Part shown: positions 1 through 10,067 of the stretch, piece by piece
Position numbering within the stretch: the stretch's first letter is position 1
Layout: each line of letters opens with the position of its first letter
Assembly: GCF_019331735.1 (NCBI RefSeq)
Contig: NZ_JAHBBH010000003.1
Location: 62,001 to 126,000 of the forward strand
Direction: 5' to 3'
DNA: 64,000 bases
Origin: Bifidobacterium miconis
GTDB taxonomy: Bacteria > Actinomycetota > Actinomycetes > Actinomycetales > Bifidobacteriaceae
Translations under genes and position numbers: made by a program
Notes under the pieces: model-generated
Seen by the model: only the letters and a program-made list of their open reading frames with translations
What the model was told of the DNA's origin: nothing
Databases searched by the model: none

Positions 1-134
1 GAGCCACGTTCAACCGGCCCCACGGGAACACCGCATGGAACATCGTCTTCGGATCGCTCTGCGGCGCATGGACCATCGGCGGCGCGTGGATCATCGCGGC
101 GAACATCGGGCCGTGGCTCGCCAAGTGGGAGTGA
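1..134 (+). CDS. C-terminal end of a membrane protein (partial)
   Basis: Open frame from base 3 to the TGA at 132-134, cut by the window edge. The last 43 residues are hydrophobic, glycine- and tryptophan-rich (two segments such as AWNIVFGSLCGAW and GGAWIIAANIGPW) and end in LAKWE. This looks like a transmembrane hairpin at the end of an integral membrane protein. No family is recognisable from this much sequence. Confidence 0.5.
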   Translation, partial: ATFNRPHGNTAWNIVFGSLCGAWTIGGAWIIAANIGPWLAKWE

Positions 135-186
135 TGCTTGCGTGTCGGACGCGTCCAATGTCGGAGATAAGTCATCTTGAACATGG

Positions 187-196
187 TTAACGTTAA
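187..196. promoter_or_regulatory. LacI-type palindromic operator candidate
   Basis: TTAACGTTAA is a perfect 10-bp palindrome centred on CG, the usual form of LacI-family operators. It lies in an AT-rich intergenic stretch (about 135-344) between a finished gene and the ABC exporter start. No regulator gene is adjacent, so the link to the exporter is inference. Confidence 0.3.
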
Positions 197-344
197 TGTG
201 CATATCGCTTGATGATGACTATATGGCTGATATCTCGTCATAGGTTATCGATATATCAACTCTCGCATTTCTTCCCAACCGTCATGGCTATGCTATGCGT
301 GCGCGATCGAACCTATCGCGCATATATGAGGGGAATACATCGTA

Positions 345-2147
345 ATGTCTCTGGACACATCATTGGGGAAACGGTCGGTCGCATCCGGCCAAGCACGTCT
401 TCTGGACGGGCTGCGCGAGCGGGACACCGGCATCTACGCTCGATTCTGGAATGTGCTGCGCATCGCGCGACTGCCCATCGCATGGATCATCGGCTATCTG
501 GCACTGCGGATCGTACTGGTCCGTTTTTCGATCGACGCCACCACGTACAGCGCTCGCCTGTACACCGGCGACGTGGGCTTCGTGACCGTGGTGCTGCCGT
601 TCGTGACGTTCACGCTGGCGAACGCCGGCCTGACGGCGGTGTCCACGTTCGTCAGCTACGTCTGCTCGTCGCTGATCGACCGGCGGATGCGCCGCGCCGT
701 GTGGCGCAGGATCCTCACGCTGCCGCTGTCGTTCTTTGAACGCAACCGGCCCAAGGAGCTCATCTCCCGCGTGGTCTCGGATGTGGAGAGCGTCAGCCAG
801 CTGGTGGTGAACGTGGTGCTGGAGCTCATCGTGCAGGTGTACTCGCTGTGGGCCGTGCTCGACACCGTCGGCACTTACGATCCGCGCCTGACCTGGGCGC
901 TGGCCGCCACGCTGCCGCTGTTCGTGGCCGTCCACTTCGTGTTCGGCAAGCTGTCGTACAGCATTGCGGACCGCACGAACACCGCCAACGCCGAATTCAC
1001 GCGCAACCTGTCGGAAACCGTGACGCATGCGGACGTCGTGAAGGCGAACGGGCGCGAATCCCGGGAGGCGGCGCGCAGCGCCTCGCGCATCCAGGACCTG
1101 TACCGGTACACCGTCAAGGGCAGCTGGGTCTCGCAGCTCAGCTCCCCGGCGTTTGCGATCGCAACCGCGATACAGTTCACCGTCGTGGCGCTCGTGGGAC
1201 GATCCTTCCTCGCCTCCGGCGCCATCAACGCGCAGCAGTGGGTGGCGTTCTTCATGTTCTCCAGCCAGATCATCTCGCTGGCGTCCATCGGCTACTGGAG
1301 TTCGTTCAAGGGAGCGCAGGGTTCGATCAACCGCATCTCGCACATCGCCGAGCGGCATGGCGAGGACGACGGCACAGGCGTTCCCGTCGACGACCTGCAC
1401 GGCGACATCGTACTGGACAAGGTCTCGTTCGCCTATGGCGACCGCCGTCCGCTGGACGGACTGTCCGCGACGATCCCGGCGGGAAAGGTCACCGCAATCG
1501 TCGGGAAGTCCGGCGCCGGCAAGACGACGTTGCTGACGCTGCTCGACCGTCTGCGCACGCCGGACTCCGGTTCGGTTCGCGTAGCGAACGAGAGCGCCGG
1601 CGCGGCGGACGCCGCGACCGACATACAGGACTATGCGCTCGACTCCTACCGCAATGCCGTGGTGTTCGTGCCGCAGGGCAACGTGTTTTTCGAAGGCACC
1701 ATACGGCAGAACCTGCTGTACGGCGCGAACCGAACCGTGAGCGACGACGAGATCGAACGGGCGATCGACGCCGTGGGCGCCGGCGGTCTGTTGCGTGCGC
1801 TGGACGGCGGGCTCGATCACCGGCTTGCGGAGTCCGGCGAAGGACTGTCCGGCGGCGAGCGGCAGCTGCTCGCGCTGGTCCGGGCCGTGCTGAAACGCCC
1901 GCAGATATTGCTGCTGGACGAGGCACTGAGCGACCTTGACGCCGACAGGCGCGAAACCGCATGGTCGGGACTTCGCAAGTTGACCGGGGGTGCGACCATC
2001 GTGGCCGTCTCGCATGACGACGGCGCGCTGGGCCGCGCCGATCATGTGATCGTCGTGAATGACGGGCATGCCGTGGCGGAAGGCACGCCGGATGAGGTGA
2101 CGCGCAATGCGGACTACCGCAGGATCGCCGGAATCGAGGAGGACTGA
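345..2147 (+). CDS. ABC exporter, fused permease/ATPase subunit 1
   Basis: 600-residue half-transporter: an N-terminal six-helix exporter domain (about residues 30-320) and a C-terminal nucleotide-binding domain. Visible motifs are Walker A GKSGAGKTT (near 386), signature LSGGERQ (near 501), Walker B ILLLDEALSD with its catalytic Glu, and H-loop AVSHDD. The start follows GAGGGGAA. It ends one base before the ATG of the next gene, which encodes the partner half, so the two probably form a heterodimeric exporter in the cytoplasmic membrane. Substrate unknown: drug, peptide or lipid are all possible for this family. Confidence 0.85.
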   Translation: MSLDTSLGKRSVASGQARLLDGLRERDTGIYARFWNVLRIARLPIAWIIGYLALRIVLVRFSIDATTYSARLYTGDVGFVTVVLPFVTFTLANAGLTAVSTFVSYVCSSLIDRRMRRAVWRRILTLPLSFFERNRPKELISRVVSDVESVSQLVVNVVLELIVQVYSLWAVLDTVGTYDPRLTWALAATLPLFVAVHFVFGKLSYSIADRTNTANAEFTRNLSETVTHADVVKANGRESREAARSASRIQDLYRYTVKGSWVSQLSSPAFAIATAIQFTVVALVGRSFLASGAINAQQWVAFFMFSSQIISLASIGYWSSFKGAQGSINRISHIAERHGEDDGTGVPVDDLHGDIVLDKVSFAYGDRRPLDGLSATIPAGKVTAIVGKSGAGKTTLLTLLDRLRTPDSGSVRVANESAGAADAATDIQDYALDSYRNAVVFVPQGNVFFEGTIRQNLLYGANRTVSDDEIERAIDAVGAGGLLRALDGGLDHRLAESGEGLSGGERQLLALVRAVLKRPQILLLDEALSDLDADRRETAWSGLRKLTGGATIVAVSHDDGALGRADHVIVVNDGHAVAEGTPDEVTRNADYRRIAGIEED

Positions 2148-2148
2148 T

Positions 2149-4050
2149 ATGACAACGACTGCGACTGCAACGCTTCCCGGCAACGCCGTTCCCGGCGGCA
2201 ATACGGCCGGCATCGGCACTGGCGCCAGCCCCAATGGCCGCAAGCGCAAGGGGCTGTGGAGGCAATTCCTCTCGTTCTATCGCACGCTGCGCATCCCGTG
2301 GTGGCTGTATGCGATCAGCTTCGTCATCGGCATCGTCTACGGCGATCTGACCGTGCGCGTGTCCTCATACAGCGTCCAGCTGTACAACGGCAAGCTCGAC
2401 AACGGCATCATCATCGGCTACGTGGCGTTGGCCGTCGGCAATTCGATTCTCGCGCTCGCCCAAGGCATGACCAGCGCGTACGCCGAGCAGCGCACCACGC
2501 GCAACGCCCGCAATCTGGTGTGGGGACGCATCCTGAGGCTGCCGTTGCGCGTGAGCGAACAGGACAATCCGTCCTCCTATGTGTCGGGCGTCACCACGTC
2601 CGTGACATGGGCCGGATATGCGATCACGAGCACCATCACGCTGGCGTCCTCGCTGTACGCGTTCGGCAAGGCGTTCATCGTCCTGTTCCGATACAACGCG
2701 CGTCTGACCGGCTTCCTGCTCCTGCTGGTGCCGGTGTTCATCCTGCTGTTCGTTCTGGGCGGCCGGTTGTTCTTCGCGGCGGCGAAGCGTTACTACGACG
2801 GCACCAAGGCGACCACCGAGTTCTTCTCCGAGCACCTGGCGAACATCCGCTACGTGAAGGCGCAGAACGCGGTACGCGACGAGACGGCGCAGGGCGACGC
2901 CGCCATCGACGTCAAGTACCGGGCCGGACTGTTCATGGGCCTCATCTACGCCGTCATCGTGCCGATCAACACGTTGTACGGCACGATCAGCTCTATCGCC
3001 GTCGCCGTGTTCGGCAGCGGCATGATCCGGCGCCGCGAACTGCCGCATGACGGCATCAACGTGTTTTCCACCTATCTGGGCAACGTCAACACGCAGTTGC
3101 AGCAGATCGTGGTGCAGTATCAGGCCATCAAGGGCGCGCAGGGCGGACTGAAGCATTCCGGCGACATCATGAGCCTGCCCGTCGAACCGATCGGAACAGG
3201 CGAGTCGGGCGATGCGGAGGCGTCGGCCGTCGGAAGCGCGACGTCGATCGTCACGCCCGATGCCGCGGGCAAAACGGAGGCTAGCGCGACGGTCGACGGC
3301 GATTTGGTCGTCGATGACGTGACCTATGCCTACCCGGACGGTCGTCTCGCGCTCAGCGACGTGTCGCTGGTCATTCCGCACGGCAAGCGCACGGCGATCG
3401 TCGGCGGCAACGGGGCCGGCAAGTCCACGCTGCTCAAGCTGCTGCTGCGTCTGTACGAACCGACCTCGGGATCGATCGGACTGCGCGACGGCAAGGCCGA
3501 TGCGACGGGAGAGACGGGCTCGTCGGCGGCGGTTCCCGCGGCCGGGATTCCGCTGGACCGCTATCGCGCCGCATTCGGGTACGCGCCGCAGCATCCGTAC
3601 ATTTTCGCCGGCACGGTCGGGCAGAACCTCGCCTACGGGTTGGACCGTGACGAATCGGCCGACAGTGATGAGCCGCTGCGGCAGGCCGCCGATCTGGCCC
3701 GCGTGCCCTCGTTCCCGGACGGACTTGGTACCATGCTCAACGAGGGAGGCTCCAACGTGTCCGGCGGCGAGGCGCAGCGCATCGCACTCGGACGGGCCGT
3801 CGCAGGCGCTCCCCGTTTCCTGTTGCTCGACGAGGCGACTTCCGCGGTCGACCACGAGACGGCGGCGCGCATTCTTGCCGATCTCGATGCGCACAAGGAC
3901 CGGTGGACCATCGTGCAGGTCACGCATGACCCGTCGCAGGCCCGTAGCGCCGATTACGTGGTGGTGCTGAACGGCGGCACGGTGGAGGCCGCCGGCACGC
4001 CGGACGAAGTGGCGCGGATCAGCCCGTATTATCGTCGGTTCGCGGCGTGA
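2149..4050 (+). CDS. ABC exporter, fused permease/ATPase subunit 2
   Basis: 633-residue partner of the preceding subunit. The start at 2149 is chosen over an upstream in-frame ATG because GAGGAGG lies at 2136-2142 and the stop of the first gene is at 2145-2147. Six-helix domain at about 40-310, then an ATPase domain with Walker A GGNGAGKST (near 418), signature VSGGEAQR, Walker B FLLLDEATSAVD and H-loop QVTHDP. Both halves keep the catalytic Glu, so neither ATPase site is obviously dead. An Ala/Gly/Thr-rich stretch of about 35 residues separates the two domains. Confidence 0.85.
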   Translation: MTTTATATLPGNAVPGGNTAGIGTGASPNGRKRKGLWRQFLSFYRTLRIPWWLYAISFVIGIVYGDLTVRVSSYSVQLYNGKLDNGIIIGYVALAVGNSILALAQGMTSAYAEQRTTRNARNLVWGRILRLPLRVSEQDNPSSYVSGVTTSVTWAGYAITSTITLASSLYAFGKAFIVLFRYNARLTGFLLLLVPVFILLFVLGGRLFFAAAKRYYDGTKATTEFFSEHLANIRYVKAQNAVRDETAQGDAAIDVKYRAGLFMGLIYAVIVPINTLYGTISSIAVAVFGSGMIRRRELPHDGINVFSTYLGNVNTQLQQIVVQYQAIKGAQGGLKHSGDIMSLPVEPIGTGESGDAEASAVGSATSIVTPDAAGKTEASATVDGDLVVDDVTYAYPDGRLALSDVSLVIPHGKRTAIVGGNGAGKSTLLKLLLRLYEPTSGSIGLRDGKADATGETGSSAAVPAAGIPLDRYRAAFGYAPQHPYIFAGTVGQNLAYGLDRDESADSDEPLRQAADLARVPSFPDGLGTMLNEGGSNVSGGEAQRIALGRAVAGAPRFLLLDEATSAVDHETAARILADLDAHKDRWTIVQVTHDPSQARSADYVVVLNGGTVEAAGTPDEVARISPYYRRFAA

Positions 4051-4057
4051 TGCGCCC

Positions 4058-4090
4058 GATGGCAGGCGCCCGGTGGCAGACCCTGCCATC
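4058..4090. terminator. Hairpin between convergent genes
   Basis: GATGGCAGG at 4058-4066 pairs perfectly with CCTGCCATC at 4082-4090, in the 66-bp gap between the ABC exporter (+) and the Mrp gene (-). There is no T-tract. Probably a shared terminator. Confidence 0.4.
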
Positions 4091-4116
4091 ATCGGCGCCG
4101 CATCGCCGCACCGAAA

Positions 4117-5286
4117 TCAGCGCATCAGCCGTTCGGCGAGCGTGCGGAACTCGCGTCCGATGCCGTCGGTCCGCAGCGCGCCTTCGGGCGTGAGCACGGC
4201 CGGCCGGCCGGACTCCCCCGTCTCGCGCAGTTCGGGCTCGAGCGGCAGCTGCGCCATGAGCGGCACGTCGTAGCCGAGCGCGTCGGTGAGCTGCTCGCTC
4301 ACCCGCTGTCCGCCGCCCTCGCCGAAGATGCGCAGTTTTTCGCCCTTGTGCTCGTACCAGCTCATGTTCTCGACCACGCCGCGCACCTTCATCGGCACCT
4401 GCAGCGCAACTAATCCCGAGCGCACGGCCACGTCGGACGCGCTCGGCTGCGGGGTCGTGACGACCACGAGTTCCGCGTTCGGCAGCGCCTGCGCCACGGA
4501 AATCGCCATGTCGCCGGTGCCGGGCGCGAGGTCGAGCAGCAGCACGTCCGGCTCGCCCCACCACACATCGGCAAGGAACTGTTCGAGCGAGCGCTGCAGG
4601 CGCGGGCCGCGCCACAGGATCGCCCGGTCGGCGCCGGCGAACATGCCGATCGAAATCAGCTTGACGCCCCACGCGGTCACCGGCATGAGCATGCCGTTGA
4701 GGTTCGTGGGCTGCGTGTGCACGCCGAACAGCTTCGGCAGCGAGAAACCGTAGATGTCCGCGTCGATGGCGGCGGTGTCGTAGCCGAGCGCGGCGAACGT
4801 GGCGGCGAGGTTCGCCGTGACCGACGACTTGCCGACGCCGCCCTTGCCCGAGGCGATCGCGAAGATGCGCGTCTTGATGCCGGGCTTGTTGAACGGGTTC
4901 TGCTTGCGTTCTGCCTTGAGATCGGCGACGAGGTCGGCGAGCTTGTCGTGGCTCATCGAGGTGACCTCGATATGCGGGGTAAGTCGCGCGTCCGGATAGG
5001 AGGCGACTGCGCCGTTGATCTGGTTGGTGATCGTCTCCGAGAGCGGGCAGCCGGGCACGGTCAGTTCGACCTGGATGGTCACGTCGTAGGCCGGCTGGCT
5101 GTCGGCAGTCGCCCCGGCCGCCGAGGTTTCCCCAGTTTCCCCGGTTGCGTCGGTCGCGTCCGCCGACACCGCGTTGATCGCCGCGATCATGCCCAGATCG
5201 GTGACCGACCGGCCGAGTTCGGGGTCGATGACCCTGCTGAGCCGCTCATAGATGGCCGCTTCGATGTGCCGAGTGTCTGCTGTCAT
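4117..5286 (-). CDS. Mrp/ApbC-family P-loop ATPase, Fe-S cluster carrier
   Basis: 389 residues. The N-terminal ~110 residues look like the MIP18/DUF59 domain, with an Ala/Thr-rich insertion. It is followed by a P-loop ATPase with the deviant Walker A SGKGGVGKSS near 145 and LLLDLAPGTGD further on. The family binds ATP and is thought to deliver Fe-S clusters in the cytoplasm. The C-terminal CxxC that carries the cluster in many Mrp proteins is absent: the stretch reads ENMSWYEHKGEKLRIFGEGG. The gene sits alone between convergent and repeat boundaries. Confidence 0.85.
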   Translation of the reverse strand: MTADTRHIEAAIYERLSRVIDPELGRSVTDLGMIAAINAVSADATDATGETGETSAAGATADSQPAYDVTIQVELTVPGCPLSETITNQINGAVASYPDARLTPHIEVTSMSHDKLADLVADLKAERKQNPFNKPGIKTRIFAIASGKGGVGKSSVTANLAATFAALGYDTAAIDADIYGFSLPKLFGVHTQPTNLNGMLMPVTAWGVKLISIGMFAGADRAILWRGPRLQRSLEQFLADVWWGEPDVLLLDLAPGTGDMAISVAQALPNAELVVVTTPQPSASDVAVRSGLVALQVPMKVRGVVENMSWYEHKGEKLRIFGEGGGQRVSEQLTDALGYDVPLMAQLPLEPELRETGESGRPAVLTPEGALRTDGIGREFRTLAERLMR

Positions 5287-5353
5287 GAATCATCCTCCTT
5301 ATGTGCCCCACCTAGCCTAGCGTGCGAGCGCCCGCCATGCCAGAGGCAATCGA

Positions 5354-5509
5354 CCGGTTCCCGGGATCAGGCACACGCATCCCGGGAACCGGCAACCGCC
5401 CATTGATGCACAAGCGCACATAGCATTTTGGCGGAAAACAGCGGATTCAACCCGACAAACCGCACACACCCGGTTCCCGGGATTTCTTGGCCACAATCCC
5501 GGGAACCGG
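5354..5509 (-). repeat. Hairpin-core-hairpin element, copy 1
   Basis: Two palindromes of the same sequence bound a ~77-bp core. Hairpin one: CCGGTTCCCGGGAT (5354-5367) with ATCCCGGGAACCGG (5379-5392). Hairpin two: CCGGTTCCCGGGATT (5470-5484) with its complement at 5495-5509. The core contains GCATTTTGGCGGAAAA. Relative to copies 3 and 4 this copy is inverted. It lies between ligA and the Mrp gene, both on the minus strand. Confidence 0.8.
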
Positions 5510-5522
5510 CAACAGGACCAGA

Positions 5523-8495
<2,973 letters not shown>

Positions 8496-8529
8496 CTAAA
8501 CTGATATCAGTATGCCAAAGGAGGCAATT

Positions 8530-8751
8530 ATGGACGCGTCAACTATCTTTATGTTCGTTCTGGTGGAGATCTTGCTGATCGCTGGCGGCGCATGTGCCCT
8601 ATTTGCGCCGAACACGATGTGGCACATCGAGCATTTCCTTGACGTGCGCGGAGGAGAGCCGACCGACTTCTATATTGTGATGACCAGGATTGGCGGCGGC
8701 ATGGCGCTGGTCGGCACGGTCATCCTGCCATTCCTGACGTGGGTTCTGTAG
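8530..8751 (+). CDS. Small two-helix membrane protein, DUF6199-like
   Basis: 73 residues. The start at 8530 is fixed by AAAGGAGG at 8517-8524, five bases upstream; an in-frame ATG at 8512 lies before this site and is unlikely. Two hydrophobic helices (about 3-25 and 52-72) flank a loop with PNTMWHIEHFLDVRGGEPTD and a YIVMTRIGGG motif. The pattern of WxxE, xEPTDFYI and R-x-G-G resembles the small DUF6199 membrane family, from memory. Function unknown. It lies between two hairpin-core-hairpin repeats. Confidence 0.6.
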   Translation: MDASTIFMFVLVEILLIAGGACALFAPNTMWHIEHFLDVRGGEPTDFYIVMTRIGGGMALVGTVILPFLTWVL

Positions 8752-8755
8752 GCAG

Positions 8756-8912
8756 CCGGTTCCCGGGATTTGGGTGGGAAAATCCCGGGAACTGAGCGTG
8801 TGAGGTTTTAGGGGATGAAACCGCCATTTTCCGTCAAAACCGCCATGTGCGATTGTTTGAAAATGTGAGGTTTCTGGTTCCCGGGATTTTCCAGCCCAAT
8901 CCCGGGAACCAA
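8756..8912 (+). repeat. Hairpin-core-hairpin element, copy 3
   Basis: CCGGTTCCCGGGATT (8756-8770) pairs with sequence at 8781-8794; CTGGTTCCCGGGATT (8874-8888) pairs with 8898-8912. The core contains CCGCCATTTTCCGTCAAAAC and CATGTGCGATTGTTTG. It is the reverse complement of the core in copies 1 and 2. It begins five bases after the stop codon of the small membrane protein and could act as its terminator. Confidence 0.8.
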
Positions 8913-8993
8913 GGATTGTGGATAACTCGGACCTTTCGACCACATACCCCGTTTTGACTTGCCATACCCGGCTTCCGCCTATAGCCTCGCCAC

Positions 8994-9824
8994 ATGAACT
9001 CTTTTATGTATGATGAGGCTCTGCAGCTGATGCGGCAACGACGCGATCAATGCGCCGCGCTGGCCAGCAAATTGGATATCACCCCTGTGTTCTCACACTG
9101 CAGCGCGTTGGAATACTGGGGAACCTCTCCGCCTCCCGACTGCACGCTGTCCACTGACCTGCATCATATTGTCTTTGCCGAGAAAGCCAAACGCCGTCGA
9201 TATGACAACGTGGTCACGCATTCGTGGAAAGGTGACTTTCTGACCAAGCATGCAGGATCCTATGGCGTGGCAAGCCCGGCCATGACATGGGCGCAAATGG
9301 CCAGATATTGCAGCGAGGAAAGCCTGGCGGTCATAGCGGGATCGTTCGCATGCCGGGACCGTCGCCGCAGAGTCGCATCCATTGACGAACTGGTCCGATA
9401 TGCAACGGATGTCAAAGGATTTCAAGGACGCACAAAGTGCCTGAATATAGCGCCGTTCCTTGTGGCGAACACCGATTCGCCGCCCGAATCCCAAGTCTAT
9501 GTTCTGGTGATGAGGAACGGGCTGGGTACGCCTTCGGTCAACCATCGCGTCGCGTTTGGGCCAAACGATTGCTACTTCATAGACATTGCATATCCTGACA
9601 TCAAACTGGGCATAGAGTATCAGGGCGGATATCATGCCGGAGTCAGCCAGATGCGCGCAGATGCCAGAAAGCTCAATAGATTGAGATTGGCTGGATGGGA
9701 GATCATATTGGTCACGGCGGTCGACTTGGCTGATGATGCTGCCCGACAGCGGATCGTGCAGGTGATCAGGATGATGATGGAGCGGCAGATGCGCCTGATG
9801 GGACTCGCCAGAGTGTTTGGATGA
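8994..9824 (+). CDS. AbiEi-like protein with endonuclease-like C-terminal domain
   Basis: 276 residues. The first two thirds carry features seen in type IV antitoxin/AbiEi-like proteins (FSHCSALEYWG, VVTHSW, SPAMTWAQMARY). The C-terminal ~90 residues look like a DUF559/Vsr-type PD-(D/E)xK fold: FIDIAYPDIKLGIEYQGGYH, then a charged helix and a GWEIILVT strand. Asp of FIDIAY and Glu of IEYQG would be the metal ligands. The gene is bracketed by two directly oriented hairpin-core-hairpin repeats (8756-8912 and 9831-9986). A DNA-cleaving role is inference. Confidence 0.6.
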   Translation: MNSFMYDEALQLMRQRRDQCAALASKLDITPVFSHCSALEYWGTSPPPDCTLSTDLHHIVFAEKAKRRRYDNVVTHSWKGDFLTKHAGSYGVASPAMTWAQMARYCSEESLAVIAGSFACRDRRRRVASIDELVRYATDVKGFQGRTKCLNIAPFLVANTDSPPESQVYVLVMRNGLGTPSVNHRVAFGPNDCYFIDIAYPDIKLGIEYQGGYHAGVSQMRADARKLNRLRLAGWEIILVTAVDLADDAARQRIVQVIRMMMERQMRLMGLARVFG

Positions 9825-9830
9825 TCCTTC

Positions 9831-9986
9831 CCGGTTCCCGGGATTGTGGCGAGAAAATCCCGGGAACCAGGCGTGTGAGGTTTTGGATGTTACAACCGCT
9901 ATTTTCCGCCAAACCGCAATGTACGATTGTTTGAAAATGTGAGGTTTCTGGTTCCCGGGATTTTTCAGCGAAATCCCGGGAACCAG
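9831..9986 (+). repeat. Hairpin-core-hairpin element, copy 4
   Basis: CCGGTTCCCGGGATT (9831-9845) pairs with 9856-9870; CTGGTTCCCGGGATTT (9948-9963) pairs with 9971-9986. The core at 9871-9947 closely matches copy 3, including TTTTCCGCCAAA and GTACGATTGTTTGAAAATG. It starts six bases after the stop of the AbiEi-like/endonuclease-like gene. Confidence 0.8.
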
Positions 9987-10003
9987 AAAGAAACCCCGGC
10001 CGT

Positions 10004-10067
10004 CCCAAGCCCTAAGCCCTAAGCCCCAAGCCCTAAGAGCATTAAGCCCTAAGCCCTAAGCATTAAG
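10004..10067. repeat. Tandem CCCTAAG heptamer array
   Basis: About eight imperfect copies of the 7-mer CCCTAAG (variants CCCCAAG and CATTAAG) with one interruption. The array overlaps the last codon and the stop codon (10056-10058) of the minus-strand gene that follows. Slipped-strand copy-number change here could alter the C-terminus of that protein. Confidence 0.8.

Noticed and set aside
209-739. Plus-strand 176-residue frame over the start of the first ABC gene
   Set aside because: It overlaps the ABC gene in another frame and becomes Arg/His-rich there. The AT-rich beginning is a leader region, not protein-like.
360-2249. Long minus-strand open frame of about 629 residues opposite the ABC exporter
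   Set aside because: It is antisense to a clear ABC transporter with all motifs, is Arg/Gln/His-rich and has no ribosome site. Long antisense frames are expected in high-GC coding DNA. The same holds for those opposite 2149-4050, 5523-8294, 10056-13631, 42351-45476 and 52260-58312.
10004-10067. Telomere-like CCCTAA repeats
   Set aside because: The unit is seven bases, imperfect, and lies between ordinary genes in the middle of a bacterial window. It is a simple tandem repeat, not a telomere.
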